Of a stretch of 64,000 nt of DNA, positions 42,905 through 57,200 are shown piece after piece (position 1 is the first letter of the stretch; the number at the start of each line of letters is the position of its first letter). Location: contig CM060732.1 in the NCBI GenBank assembly GCA_030704615.1, positions 62,415,053 to 62,479,052 on the forward strand, given 5' to 3'. The translations under genes and the position numbers were made by a program. The notes beneath the pieces are model-generated. The model worked only from the letters and a program-made list of their open reading frames with translations, ran no database searches and was not told the origin of the DNA. Origin of the DNA: Takakia lepidozioides (taxonomy: Eukaryota > Streptophyta > Takakiopsida > Takakiales > Takakiaceae).

Positions 42905-45515
42905 GCAAGTAACATCTGCCAGTGGCATCGTTTAAGAGATGTGGGTCGCCCCAACACAAAAGCTGCAGCTGGTTTCTTGGCCACCTTTCAGACTGAAGAT
43001 TCACGTGTCCTGTAGAACAGAAAATGCTTTGAAAGTATGCAGACAAGCTTACAGTTGCAGCCATTGATTATGTGCAATATAGTAGCTCGGGTTGTGTGAC
43101 AGTCTCAGTCTGGTACCAATGATGCTCTGTAGTGCACAATTGAGGATTACTCCAGCTGTCAACAAACACAAATGTGAAAACAAAGAGACACCCATCACTT
43201 GAGTGGTTTCCATATTTATGTGTATAGATCGCATAGGCAGTAGTGGGGTGGAGCAGGAGAGGGAGGTCTGACAGATGGCAGAATGTGTGTCACTAGTACT
43301 AGATGCGCACTTCTTTCACCTGAGGGAGAAAGTGAGGAATGGAGTGGAGCACTCTCATTAAACTGATTACCAGGCTTAAAAGTGCTGAAGTCTGCTTTCT
43401 TTTGGCAAACTTTTTGTAAGTTTCCATGCAAGACATCTGCTCTCCAGAACTACAGCATCAGCCACAATTCCATACCTTAGCAAAGTTTTGAATATATAGG
43501 GGGCTGCTGGTTTGGAGAGAATTACCAATGCCTGCTCTTCAGGAGGCTTGGATCACACTTGGGCATGCTCCTCAATACTTAGTGTTGCCACAATGGGCCA
43601 GAATGTCTTGGCTTTTCTCGCAACAAACTCACAGTTGGCTCTCAGAATCGCAACCTCCCTTCCACACCCCCCCCCCCCTCCGCGTTGCACTGCCCACAAC
43701 GTATCATTACAATGTGAGAACCCTCCTCTTGCCTTGGACCCAAACTCCTCAATGGTGTTCTGTGAGATCAGCTTGGGGATGGCCTCAGATAGTAGTACAA
43801 GTTATGACTTCCCCAAACTATCTTCAGGGATATAGTGTCTCGCAAGACTCCCAATATCTTGCGTGTCACGGCCTGAAACATTTTTAGCATGTTCACTTGA
43901 AGCCTGCCATTTCCTTCTGAGGTCGAAATCATCAGCATTCCCGAACACATAACAAGCCTGACAGCTCCCTCTTTCTCCTAGTGTTGAGAACGTTGTAGGT
44001 TTCCTGCTGCTGCTGATGGGTCCAAATGAGATATTTTCTCGATGGGAACTCTCATGCGGTATGCAGTGAGATTGTTGGAATGCACCTTAATGCTCCATTC
44101 AGAAGTTCGCGATCGTTTCCATTCAGAATGTCTCTAGTTGGAGATCCAACTAATTCAGGTCTACACTACTCTTGCAAACTGTATTGCAAAAAGGGAGGGG
44201 ACCATCAATTGTACTGGGCTTTGATCTCGCTCTTACTTGCCCTTGTGAATTTGTACCCAATTCTCGGGTGCCATGATACTTGAAGTCAAGTCTTCGAGGC
44301 CGGGAGATTGAACAAGGTAACTGAAAGCTCAGTGACCACTTCTTCAAAGATTCTGGGCTTCAGACAGAGGACATGTAATGGGTCTGAGCCTAACTTGGCA
44401 GTGACAGCTCAACACTCAGACCTTCTGACCGCAGATTTAAGAAAGAGACGTGCAGAGACGTGAGAGTCCATCAACCACACAGGTGTGATGAGGAAGATCA
44501 AGGCCCTGCACTTCTCGATACCGAACTGGGTTTCGCTACAAGATTGTGTATAGGATTGTCTAAGTGTAGACATCCATGAGTACTTTGGAAGGCCGTCGTT
44601 TTCCCAGTCGACCTAATAAGACGACTGGAGTCTCGTGGGCGGCTGGTTGACTCCATAACCAAGTCCAAGAAAGACGTCGTCTTCTCCATTTTTTTCTTTT
44701 TTTGGACATCTTGACTGTAACCTGTTCTCTCAAACGCTCTTGGTCTTGTCTCAGTGAACCCCTTCGTTTTTTTGCTAGGTGAGCTTCAACAAATTTGGCC
44801 CACAGAAATAAAGAAAGGTGAACTCTCATAGGCTGAACATATTTCAGCTGCTATGACCTACCGTGACATGTTTGGTAAACTTCATGCTGGTCAAGCAGCA
44901 GACTAGCAAAGGGTCCCACTTCACCCCCGCATGCCTGCTCTTCTTTTCTGTTCTTTTTCTAGGAAGGGAGGGTCCTTCAATCCACTTTGGCATTTACTTA
45001 CAACCCAAAAACCCAACTTTGTTTTGTGGGTAATAATCAGAGTAAGTGCAGGAGTCCAATGGATGTAGAGGCCCCTCAATCTGCTTTACAACAAGTGCTA
45101 GTATACTAGTGTGTGTTGTTGTCCCGCAGGAAATTACTAGACAGAAAATAGTCAAACTGTTGACTGAGGAGCCAAATGGTACCATGAGGTGATTATGAGG
45201 CGGCTTGACCGTGCAAGCCTTATTATAAGCTGCTCATTGCTGCATCCATCCGCAGCTGTTTATCTAGATCGAGCTCTTCCATCATCGGAATCACAGCTCT
45301 CTCTCGCTCGTCGGCTCCCAGGACTTCACTCTCTCAAATCTCTCCAAATTCTTAGACTGTGTTTCTAGAGAGAGGACGTAATAAGAATCCGACGAGCAGA
45401 ACTCAGGAATTGGCACGGCGTCTCTCTTGTAACCTAAGCTTTGATTCAGCGGAACTCATCGACTGGTACTCAGCCACCCACAGCGTCGTACTCTCGAGTG
45501 TCTCCCTGCCCAACC
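42905..45515. other. Intergenic DNA between PSMD9 and the 4CL-like gene
   Basis: This holds the PSMD9 3' UTR and the promoter and leader of the 4CL-like gene. A pyrimidine-rich block with a C-run lies near 43665-43680. Open frames at 43528-43887 and 44560-44829 show no family motif. No repeat shared with the rest of the window was recognised. Confidence 0.3.
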
Positions 45516-48500
45516 ATGGCCGCAGTCTGCGCACCGCCATCACCACGATCAGCACTCCCGTCACCGCACAGCACCCCAAGGGACTTGGACAGTGAGATAA
45601 TTTACAGGAGTCAACAGCAGCAGCTGCCTCCTCTCACTCACACAAATCTATCTTCCTTCATTCTTGAGTCTGCCAGCGTTCGTTACTCCTCCAAGACTGC
45701 TATTGTGGATAGCGCAACCGGGACCCATTACACCTATGCCCAGGTCAGCAAGGCAGATCGAGACGAATCTCTTCTTACATAGCTAGATTGATCTAGAAAG
45801 TTCTCACAGATGTTAAATTTGAAATAGCTAAGATTTCGAGTGCAGACCTTTTTGCCAGTTTTGAACATACATTCTAAAGGCATAGTCCAGGCAGTCCAGG
45901 TATAATTGGGTTCCAAGTTCGACCGTGCAACCTCGGTTGCGTAGCTGATGCCAGAGGACTCGTGATGCACTGCGAGCTATTATAGAATTCTCAATCATAT
46001 TCATGTATTTCGTGACATTCTAGTAACGTTCGTCTGTGGGTATGTATGACTACAGGTGCAAAAGTGGGTGACCAAAACAGCTGCAGGACTAGGTTCCCTG
46101 GGTGTGAGGCCTCGCGATGTAGTGTTGCTACTCTCGCCAAATCTTCCGGAGTTCCCAGTAGTTTATCTTGCGCTTGTTTCACTGGGTGCGGTGGTGGCCC
46201 TCGCCAGCCCATTGAACACAGAGGCAGATATTATCAAGCAGGCAAAACAAATAGATGCTAAGTTTGTTATCACTGTGCCCGAGCTGATGAGCAAGGTGCA
46301 AATGTGTGGTCTGCCCACGGTGCTTATAGGTATGTCAAGACTGAGCTCATATACCTCTCAGGACATTGAGTCTGTCGCCATGCACTTTAGTACATTTCAT
46401 TGGCAAAGTCTTCAACTAACCTCAGGGATATTTGAACAGCGCGAGCCTAGTGACGACTGTAATCAGAAGCCTGCTCCCAGGAAGAACATTTGAAAATTGA
46501 TAATTTACAGTGCTATATGTACTCTTAAGTACTGGCCAAGGTTGTTTGATTACTCTGTGTCTTCTTTCTTGATCGTCAGCGAGAGAATTGGGCTGATGCA
46601 GTATATCGTGCAAACTTACAGGAGATGATGCAAAATGCATCAAGTTCAAATCCACCTCCATTACCTTGCTCTCCGAGCTGTGTGAAACCAAGAAGTTCAC
46701 CAACAACACCATCGAATACCATGAGACCAATCCAGATGATACCTGCACATTGCTCTTTTCGTCGGGTACAACCGGCATGTCCAAAGCAGTCGAGCTTACC
46801 CACCGCAATTTCATGTCCGCCATCACTGCCTACAACACATTGGAGCCCGGGGCATCCACCAGCGAGATGGATGTGTGCCTTGCCATCATTCCAATGTACC
46901 ATGTTTATGGGCTTGGCATCGTCATGTTGGCAACACTTGAGAGAGGAGCCTCTGTAGTAACCATGGAGAGATACTCACTCTCGGGAATGCTACAAAACAT
47001 TGAAAAGTATCGTATAACAGTGGCGACGGTGGTGCCCCCAATCATTGTATCCATGGTCAAGAGTATGGAGATCGTGGGACAGTACGATCTCAGTACACTG
47101 CGGATCATTGCTACAGGTACTAACCTGGTCGACCATACTGCAATCTTGCAAATTAATTTGGGAAATTAACTAGTATAGTTCAAGCGCACTTGAATATTGA
47201 GTGTAGAAGCAGCTTGCTCAAGCAATGTTCGGTGATGCTTCAAGATGTAGAGTCCGATCTCGGCCCTGCAGTGCATAATCTCACATATGTTCCGATGGTT
47301 GCCTGCAGGTGCAGCACCCCTTAAAGAAGACACAATGCGGGCATGCCAGGCCATGCTTCCTCAGTGCATCTTGCGACAGGTATAAATTGGAGGACTTCAG
47401 TTTAGATTCGTTTGTACCTCCCTAGACACGTACGTGTACACTCTTTCCAACGTATGCACTAGCGTCGATCAATGCAGTTTGGACCATCCTCAAGATTGTT
47501 CTTTTTGCGAGCAGGGTTACGGGATGACAGAAGCACCTTTGGTAGCATTCAGTGTGGTTGCCAATGAGCGACGGCAGTGGGGCTCTGTTGGGGTGCTGGT
47601 ACCGGGGATAGAGGCTCGCATCACTGATGTGGACACTGGCAAATCACTGCCCCCAATGGCTTCTGGCGAGCTCTGGATTCGTGGGCCCCAAGTGATGCGA
47701 GGTGAGTCCTCTCTCAAACCCTTCGCCTTCTCCACCCCATATGATCACGACATCGATATATATCATGAATGGATGATATACTCACTCCCCCGTGTGCACA
47801 TAAGTGCACTTGGCCCATATTTAAGCTACAGATTTAGAATTCTTGAGTGAAGTGCACGAAGTCCTTCAGCTGATTGTGAAGCGGATTTGGATGTGGGGCA
47901 GGTTATCTGAACAATCCAGAGGTGACAGCGGCCACCAAAGATGAGCAGGGATGGCTACACACTGGTGATCTGGCCTTCATGGATTCCAACGGTTATTTCT
48001 TCATTGTCGACCGCCTCAAAGAGATTATAAAATACAACGCCCATCAGGTCTGTACGCACGAGCACTCGTACAATTCTACACGATCCTGAAAATTCCTGTG
48101 CATATAAGTAACTAGTATCCTATCGAAGTCAGGCTTCGTTGAATATATACAGGAATGAAAACTTGACACCATTACTCTCTCATAAGTGAGATAGAACTTT
48201 GAGACAATGTTTACTAGAGAGAAAACCCAAGTTGAGATGTTCAGTCCAGGTGGCTTAAACAAGCAAGAAATTGACAAGTTCAACTTTGTGGATCAAAATA
48301 AAAACCAAGCACCTTTTGGTCAACAATATGTCCAAGTTCTCATGTACTGTGGTGACTGAATGCAGGTAGCACCAGGCGAGCTTGAAGCAATCTTATTGAC
48401 GCACCCCGGTATTGTGGACGCAGCAGTCATCCCGTAAGTTTGAAGCCAATCATCTCTCCCAACCGCATTCGAAGGAAAGAGTATGGTCTCACATGTGCTA

Positions 48501-49136
48501 ATAATCGAGGCCTATGAGCATGTAGATCAGTGGTAGTGGTCTGTATGATTTATATACAAATTATACCAGATCATACCAGGAACATTTCCCAAAGCCTCCA
48601 AGCAAGCCACAGGTGGGCTGGCTCCAGTCTGTTGCTCATTTCCGCGGCCATGGCTGCCAAAGTTTCTTCCACACTTGCACTTCATGCACATGACAGATAC
48701 TACGGTCTTAAAACACATACTATTCCAAATTTTCTAACTGTGGGCTGTATATCCTGTTTCTATGGCGCAGGTGTCCCGACGAGAATGCAGGAGAAATCCC
48801 ATTCGCGTACGTTGTAAGACGAGAAGGCTCAGATTTGGCTGAATCCGAAATCATGACATTTGTAGCAAAACAGGTGAGACTTGCAGCTTGCGTGCACTCC
48901 TTTCTGACATGTAAACTGTGCCAGGTCCTGTAATGTCTCAGGAATCGGACAGGTTACCCATCTTTTTTGTGCGGACACAAGTACTAGAGCACTGAACCGT
49001 GTTGCGATCTTTCCACTTGCAGGTTGCCCCTTACAAGAAAGTGCGGAAAGTGGAGTTCATTGAAGCCATCCCCAAATCAGCAGCTGGCAAAATCCTCAAA
49101 AAGGACCTCATAGCCAGGCATCGATGCAGTCAATGA
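45516..49136 (+). CDS. 4-coumarate:CoA ligase-like acyl-CoA synthetase (paralogue A), nine exons
   Basis: Exons 45516-45743, 46056-46329, 46622-47116, 47309-47379, 47515-47701, 47902-48047, 48366-48433, 48771-48873 and 49023-49136 give 561 residues, all junctions GT-AG and in phase. The start ATG lies in a favourable ACCATGGCC context. ANL-superfamily motifs are in order: [18 protein letters not shown] (AMP-binding loop, about residue 210), [20 protein letters not shown] (box-II position, about residue 407), [16 protein letters not shown] and [13 protein letters not shown] (catalytic Lys). These enzymes activate carboxylic acids as acyl-adenylates and then CoA thioesters in the phenylpropanoid or jasmonate/fatty-acyl routes. 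The strict 4CL box II (GEICIRG) is replaced, so substrate is uncertain. The C terminus RHRCSQ is not a classical peroxisomal signal, so a cytosolic location is likely. A convergent paralogue begins at 63193. Confidence 0.93.
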
Positions 49137-51212
49137 CACAAGCTGATTGCGGTAGACCAAACCCCCCTGATTTCTCTCGCCTTTACGTGGCACCTAAATC
49201 AATTCTTATCAGCTGCCCTCTAGTATATTCACTGGAAGAGATTGAGGAAGACCCTTTTTCGGTGTCAACTACAAGGATATGGTGGAGCCTGCAACATGTT
49301 ATAGTGCAGCTGATTGATGTACAGAAAACAACAGATATCGTCACATTCCCAAGATTTAAGTTACTACAGAGGAAGCGTATCATTCCTCTCTGCCGCCCCG
49401 GTAGCTTCAGATGCGAATTGTGCATGCGAAGTTGGATTCAAGGCCATTGATGACTATGCTGGCCAAGCCATTACCATTCGAGATTCCAGCTGAAGAAGTT
49501 GACCATAGAGGAGGGAGCCCATATTGAGCATCTGGCAATTTAGATCTCAATGTATACTTAATGCTGCTCATTTCTATGAAGCCAATTCATACATTTATTC
49601 CACAGACCAAGTTACATATGCTCATAGCTCAGTCTGTGACACCCAAAGAAGCATGTCAATTGACTTTGCAAGAACAATTTTTTGGCTCCAGCATGGGAGA
49701 CGAAGTTATCAGTTGTTACTATGTGATATATATGTGATCTCTTACGATCTGACCAAGAAGACTTTCTCCTGGATTTCTGTGTACACTAGAAGTAGCTTCA
49801 AGTAGCTTGATCTTCGAAGTGCAAAGTTAGGAGCTTGAAAATGTTCAGACCTAAGTTGAAGTACTCAGCCACCCACTATTGTCTCTATGCTTTGGAGCAA
49901 AGTAGGGTTGCATTGTTTTTCTTAACCCCTAATGGTCGAATTTCGAATGGATGCGAAACGTATGGATGAACTCGGATGAAATCGAGCCCAAAATGAAAAA
50001 TGTAAGAAATTTAATTCTGCGCCCCCCTGTGAGGTGGCACCCTAAAAATCCTAACGGACAGCCGGCAGGATTTTTTGGAGTGCCTGTGAGGGTACCCAAA
50101 ATCATGTGGTTTGGCCCTCCACCAGGGTTGACTTTACCACGTGGCAGGCAGATGGGGCTGGGTCTCGGCATTGGTCGGCGCCGGGTGTCAAGGGGCCCCT
50201 CAAAAAACGAGCTCACACACAAAACAGCCCCCTGAGTTCATCGGGTTTGATGACATGGCCCCTTTTTCTTGGCCGGATTTATCTACCGGCTCAGGCAATA
50301 CTTGGCCTGAGCTGGGATTCAAGTAGGAATTCACATAAATTGAAATCTCTGCCTACACTTTGGTTAGAAATCAGAAATTCTTTTTGGAGGTAGGAAATCA
50401 TTCAAGGAACAATTCCACCGCTGCAATTGTGGTTCCAATGCAAATTTGGACCCCTAAGGCTGAATTACAGGTCAATTGAGCTTTACGGTATTTTTTTAAC
50501 CCCCCTTTTTCCATACAAAGCAACCTTATCCGGAATTTGGAATTCAGCTTTGAAATTTTGGGGCAACATGCTTTAGGTGCCTGGTCATTGGAATGTGGGT
50601 TGGGTCTTGCAAGCAAAAATCATTTTGGTGCCAGAATTTCCTGGTCAAACCATATTCTCACTCTCAAATTGGAGTATACTACACATTTTGGGCTTGGAAT
50701 TTTGTTATAATCTTCCTAATGACACGGTCAAATGAGCTAAATTTTTTACAGCAGGCGGATGAAGTAGATAGCCTGCCTTTCATACGGTTCATCCCTGTGG
50801 ATGTTTGTTTCCTGAGAGATATACCCTCACCCGTGAGGGTATGTTCTGTTTCGGAGTGGCCCCACCAAAAACAGCCTCGTCTATTACTTCGGGGTTAAGA
50901 GATGTCGAATGCATAATAGGTACTTCCGCCGGGCGGCGGGCTACATTTGATTGGGACCCACCCGCGAAAGTTGTCGTTGTGTTGTCTCGCGCGAAAAGAA
51001 AGAGAGAGAAAGGGAGAGAGAGAGAGAAGGAAGGAGAGGAGGGCCAGCGCGGCGGGGCAGCGGCCTCGTCTGCGCACAAGATTGGTGTGAAGGCCCGAGG
51101 CAAGCAAACGATCGAGAAGAAAAGGAGTGCATTTGTTGGGTAGGATCTGGGACAAGCACGCGACTTTAACTCTTGTGGCACAGACTTAGAGAAACGAGAA
51201 TTTCGAGAAGAG
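49137..51212. other. Intergenic DNA and LSI2-like promoter/leader
   Basis: No gene is seen. A perfect 10-bp inverted repeat with a 2-nt spacer, ATACCCTCAC-CC-GTGAGGGTAT, lies at 50821-50842. A GA-rich purine tract at about 50998-51048 sits in the probable 5' UTR of the transporter gene, a common feature of plant leaders. The stretch 49930-50720 has an unusual composition and short frames on both strands but matches nothing else in the window. Confidence 0.35.
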
Positions 51213-54200
51213 ATGGCATGGGCCTCCACAGAGAAGGTGGTTTTGGGATGCATCGCATTCGCAGTATGGTGGGTCCTGGCAGTCTTTCCTGCGGTGCCAT
51301 TTTTACCGATTGGCCGAACGGCTGGGTCTCTGCTGGGTGCAGCTCTCATGGTAGTGTTCCGTGTCATCACTCCAACTTCTGCCTTTGCAGCTGTTGATCT
51401 GCCCATTCTGGGCTTGCTGTTTGGAACCATGGTGGTGAGCGTGTATTTGGAGAGAGCTGATATGTTCAAGTATTTGGGGCATGCCCTGTCATGGAAGAGC
51501 AGGGGAGGGAAGGATTTGCTCTGCCGGGTGTGTTTTCTTGCTGCCCTATCTAGCGCGCTGTTTACGAACGATACGACGTGTGTGGTCCTGACAGGATTTG
51601 TATTAAAACTCTGCAGGCAGAAGAATCTACCCCCGCAACCATTTCTCATTGCTCTTGCTTGTAGTGCCAACATAGGCTCGGCGGCCACGCCCATTGGCAA
51701 CCCTCAAAATCTGGTCATTGCAGTGCAAGGCAAATTAAGCTTTGGGAAGTTTCTGGTAGGCATTATTCCGGCTGTGGCAGTGGGACTGGTGGTCAATACG
51801 TTGGGCCTCTTGTTGTTCTATTGGAAGCGTCTCTCTGGAACTCAAATTGTGGAAGAGGGAGGGAGCTCACCTCCACATGCAGAAACTGGCAGCAAAGGGA
51901 ATTACCAAAATGCGTTCCCTGTGCAAGTCTCAGATGCTCAGAACCTGCCTGAAATTTCAGAGAATGTTGTGCAGCCCCCAAAGAACTCTGGGCAGGATGT
52001 GGCTATGGTAAGGATGAAGAGTAATCGAATTCCAATTGCCAGAAGAAATTCGGATAGCTTAGTAGTAGAGCTTGCCAATTATTACAAGACTGGGGGAGGT
52101 GGAGAATTGTCCACAGTGCATCTTAGTTCGGTGAGAGGTTCTGCCACCTCAGATCTTCTAAGATTAGATTCAAGGATATCTCGTTCCCCTCAGTTGCAGC
52201 ATTCAGGTGCTGAGGGGAGAATCTCGGGAGATTTAGACAACCATTCGATGGAAAGCCCCAGACTGTCAAGGTCTCCCTCTGCAAGACCCTCATTACTTTC
52301 CTTGCCCACAACTGAGAGAGAGATACTTACACAAAAATGGCGGAGAAGGGTCTTCAAAATATGTGTCTATCTTGTGACAATTGGCATGTTGGCAGCGCTT
52401 TTGGCTGGCCTGAATTTACCCTGGACTGCCCTCACAGCTGCCGTGGTGCTCATGGTGCTTGACTTTTCAGATGCTGGTCCCAGCCTTGCTCAGGTTTTCT
52501 CTCTGTCTCTCTCTCCGTGCTTCGCTTGATTAGGTTTATTGATTAGGTTTATTATTTTATTGTACGGGTTCATCAATCTTCAGGATGCTCAATGTGATAT
52601 ATGGAGTCATGGTAACCAAAGGCACCTACAAGGTATTGCACTGTAAACTGTCTTTTCTTGCTGGATGTCTGTTGAAATGGGTAGATCTCGTGAGATGGAT
52701 GAGTACCTGTCTAAAACCTTTCAAATGAGGTTCTTAAATTAACAGGTGACTCATAAGGATGCCCTTCGTGCCCTAGCTGCCAAAGTTAATGTACTATGTT
52801 AACTGGTGGCATTCCAAGGGTTAGCCATAACACCTTAAACGAATTTTTCTGGCTTTCCTCTAGTTTGGCGGCTGTATTTTGGTAGTTGCTAATCTTTTAT
52901 TGAGGTCTACCCCACTCTTGCAACTAGTTAGACACCCTATTACTGGAGGGGTAAGGAGCCCCTTACCTTAGTTGTCTTCACTGTCAGCCATCTTCTTCGA
53001 GTTGAAGAAGTGGCTGAACAGGAGAGGGGGGCAACTTTTGGCATCATGGCACACTTGAAGGTTCTCTTCTTGCCATGCCAGCTCTGTTTTTGACAAGGTG
53101 CCTTGCCATAGCAATCACTCACATCCTTTCACATAGCATATTGCTGATTGTGTAGTAAGACTCATGTACATTGGGCTTGCTAGTTCCATAAAGCTGTCCC
53201 ATAGTGGACTTCTTGTTTGCTACCTTACGCGTACCTGTAGTTAAGCGTTCTTAAGAGTGAAAATTGATAACAAGTGGGCTGGGCTTAGAAAACCTGGTAT
53301 TCCACAACAGTCACTGACCTATTGGTTGTGTGGTTGCTTGTGATGGGACCAGGGGAGGTTCCTGCCCCTTCTTTAAAGATTGACTCCTCTGCAGGACCGT
53401 GGAAGAGACAGCATGGAGGCTTTGACTCTTCGCCGTGTTTGCTATTGTCCTCACGGTTTTACTGCTTTTTGAAGGTATTAGGGGTTTCAGTAGGTCCAAC
53501 ACACCCCTCACAGGCCGTGTTTGGGATTTATCTACTTGGCATCTCTATCTTTTGGAGGAATTGGACCATGCAAAGGCCTTCATGATCCTTCTCCTAGGTC
53601 TGAAGAACAACTCTAGACAATCATCATTGGTATGTGTCTACTTCTTCCTAGGGTGTTGTAAACCTTGGTGTTCCATAGGTTTACAGGTACCTACGGTCTT
53701 ATGAGTGCATTTGCTCACTCCAGTTGACTCTCCAATGAAAATGAAGGTAGGCATAAAACTTCCCTGAACTTGTTTTCAGTCTCTGACATGGGTGAGGACC
53801 TTCAAAGGGCCTACCTACCCTCGGCACTAGACTGAAATTTAAACTCAGGGTGGGAAGCCTACCTTTGAACAATAATCAGATGCAGAGAGGAAGAGGAGAT
53901 TGTACTTGCCCGATGTGCGGGCAGCCTGAAGATAATATCTGCTTTCTGATACATTGTCCGGGATATCTCACCAGAGAGTGACCCTCTTCAGGAACATCAA
54001 GAACATTGTCCATGCACCTCTGTTCACCAACTTCGAAAATTTTGAGGCTGAGCCTAAAGACCTGGCTCTCATCTAATTGCTGGGTAGCTCACATGCAGCA
54101 AGTTGATACTTGTGTGAAGGGCTTTCTAGAGGATATCTGGAAAACCCTAACTAATTGTCTCTATCATCAATGTTCTCATCAATCAACTCCTCGAGGATGT

Positions 54201-57200
54201 TGAAAGTGAGGGATTTGGGGAAAGGGTGGATGATGCCATCATACCAGCCCTTATGTTTGCGGATGACTTCGCAGGCATAGGGGAGACTCCTTCCAACCTC
54301 CAGGAGTTGATTGATTGCGCGAAGAGATATTTTGACCTTTGGGGGCTAGAGGTTAACGTCAGTAAATGTGCAGTGGTGGCATTCAACGACAGTGGAGAGG
54401 GAGGAAGTGATCTCAAGTGGCAGTGGGGTAGCCAAGAGATTCCGGTTCTCCCTTCCTACACATACCTGGGCGTGAGTTTTCCTCCAACTGTAACTGGGAT
54501 GCACATATTCAGAAAGTTGTTCAAACTGGGAAGGGCAAAGCGCTGGGTCTCACTAAATTTTTCCACTGCAGAAGGATCAACTCTGAGGTCAAGAAAACCA
54601 TGCTTTCTCGCGTTATTAGACCTACTTTGGAGTACACATCTGCAATATGGGTTGATAACTTCAACCAGGCTAAGTCTCTAGATTTCATTCAAGTGGGGGT
54701 GCTTAAGGAGTGCATGTCAGCATGCTCCAAAACAGCCAATGTGGCTGTTTGGGATGAGTTTGGCATCCCTTCCTTCAGCTCCCGACGAGATGAATTCAAG
54801 GTCAGCTGGTGGGGTCAGCTGCAACATATGTCCAACACCAGATATCCTAAGTTAATCGACTCTATATCTTGGAAACAGGACTGCCCTGTCAAACAGGCTA
54901 AGTCCTGGCAGAAGAGCTTAGATTCTCAAGGATCTGAATCTGATTCCGCAAGTCTGGACCCTGCTGGATAAATCTGACTTAGAGGCTGTAGTGTCCAAAG
55001 CCATGTCTGTTGCCAGGAAATTGTCTGATGAAAATGAAGTTAGGCAGAAAACTTCCCTGAACTTGTTTCCAGTCTGCAGTGACATGGGGGAGGACATCAT
55101 GGATGACCTCAAGGGTCTATTCCTGATTCACTGTCCGGGGTTCTCTCACCAGAGAGACGCTCTCCTCAAATCTATCAAGGGAATTGTGCCTGTACCTCTG
55201 TTTACCAACTTTGTAAGTCTCGAGGCTGAGCCAAAGGCCCAGGCCCTTCTGGGGCCTAGTTATTGGACAAACCACACACAGCAGATTGATGCTTGCGTGA
55301 AGGGATTTCTAGAGGATATCTGGAAAACCCGGATCAATGTTTTGTATCAAGGTAAGTCTTACTACCGACCTGACAGAGGTAGGTTCTGTCCCTTTCTGTT
55401 CCGCTCAAACTGGGCGCGGGGTCAATGGTCACAAGGCTACGGCAAACAACATCTTATGATAACATTCTATCATGGCAAGTCACACTACTGGAGTGAGCCC
55501 CTCACCAGGGTAGTATCTGTGCCGCCAAAATTAGTAAACTAGGCGCAAGGTCTATAACCACAAGGCTACTGCAAACAAAGTGTTATGAATACATTCTCTC
55601 CAGTTGTGGCCCTTGGGTCTCTTGCAGGTAGCACATTTCTTTGTTTCTTACCTTCAGTCTCTGGGTCTCCCGCAGGGAGGGGATGAAGGCTGAGGCTAGC
55701 AAGCAGAGTAACCACTTGGCCAATTTGATTCAAAGATGAAAGACTGGTAGAAATCTAGTCTGAGCTTCTTCACAACAATTGGGACTAGAGGATTACATGA
55801 AGGCCGTAGCCCCTCTGCCACTATGTTGCCTTCCTATATAGTAAGGTATAACAGTTGGAAACAGAATTTGCATGCCTGATCCTTGAGCACGATGGTATCT
55901 ATGGTACTGTAATGGTTCTCTCTTCGGAGCGCCTCCTTGAAAGCATTGAGCAAGTTATCACTCGCTTCTTTTGGGAAGCTGTGGTCGTCTTTGGTCTGAA
56001 TTCTGGGTGAATACTTGCATGATGCCAGAGTTCCAAGCGTTCTGGAGCAAACCTGTAAGGCCAGGATAGTTTTTCTTTAAAGGGACCCTGCTGCTATTCC
56101 CATCCTTTCCCCTTCCTTTCTCCCTGCTATTTATTGTATGCCCAAACTGGGTGTGGGACCTAGGGCCACAAGGCAGTCTAAATGTGGACAGCATCATCTC
56201 TTTCTTAGATTTCCCCCCAAGAATGTCATCATCGCTCCTGGGTTATGGCAGGCACCTGCTGATGCATTTGTCACACCCTCCGAATAAGGGAACTCCAAGT
56301 GCTGTATTTCTACAACCAAATGGCCATGGTAAACAGCTTCTTTCACCCAACATAGCTTGCCCTTGCCTTATTTGTTGTTTTGTAGATCAGGTACATCACA
56401 TGCAGACGTAACTAGCGGTGGGTGCAAATACTGGGACAGGTGTCGTATTCTTTGCTGGTGTTTTTTGCTGGCATGTTCATAACAGTCAATGGCTTCAACT
56501 CGACTGGGGCACCGGGCCAGCTGTGGACAGCTGTGGAACCATATGCACGTATCAAGACAGTGAGCGGCCAGGCAATCCTCTCCTTGGTTGTCATCATCCT
56601 CTCCAATGTTGCCTCCAACGTCCCTACAGGTATAGGAAGGGTACCCATTTTCCTGATGCCCAATTGGCGTAAGTCTCTGCTCTGAGTTCCTTACATTCCC
56701 TTGAAAAAAGACCTCAATCTGGTTCATCCAGTGATTTTTAGGAGATCTATTCCTAGGCCAAGCATGTAACTTTGCATTTAAGTCATTCTTGTCAATGTGT
56801 TACTGGCTGACATCGATGCCATAGGGCAGTTTGTAGACGCCCCTAAAGCTTTATTTGCAGGCTAGAGTTGTACCTGCAGCATCTGTTGGGTTCACAGTAC
56901 CGCTCCTCCTTGTCTGCCTGAATAATGGTAAGATAACACCAGTGTTTGTTAGGGGTAGTATTTTGCAAGGGGCTACGATTCATATGCAAGCCTCAGCTCT
57001 CTGATTGAAGTGTCCCTCTTTAGTGATGTGGACAGTCTTAAGTTCTAAAACGGACCAGAATGTTAAACAAGCTAAAAATTTGGTGCAGTATTATTATTGG
57101 GCACACGAGTGGCGGCATCAGCAGCGGCTACCCCAGGAGTGAGCGTGGACACAGCTTGGTTAATACTGTCATGGGTGAGCACTGTTGCAGGCAACTTAAC

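Noticed and set aside
49929-50235. Overlapping plus and minus frames as a conserved small gene
   Set aside because: Frames are open on both strands because of composition; no motif or splice support was seen.
50789-51700. 303-residue minus-strand ORF opposite LSI2 exon 1
   Set aside because: It overlaps the well-supported transporter exon and its GA-rich leader, has no motif and is low-complexity in part.
54226-55542. Host gene candidate within LSI2 intron 1
   Set aside because: The peptides are LINE RT (FADD) and zinc-binding pieces, bounded by target duplications and broken by frameshifts.
56877-56938. Possible extra LSI2 exon (hydrophobic frame [11 protein letters not shown]-like)
   Set aside because: Exons ending at 56629 and starting at 57089 already join in phase to the contiguous family sequence VASNVPTVLLLG, so an intervening exon would disrupt the protein.
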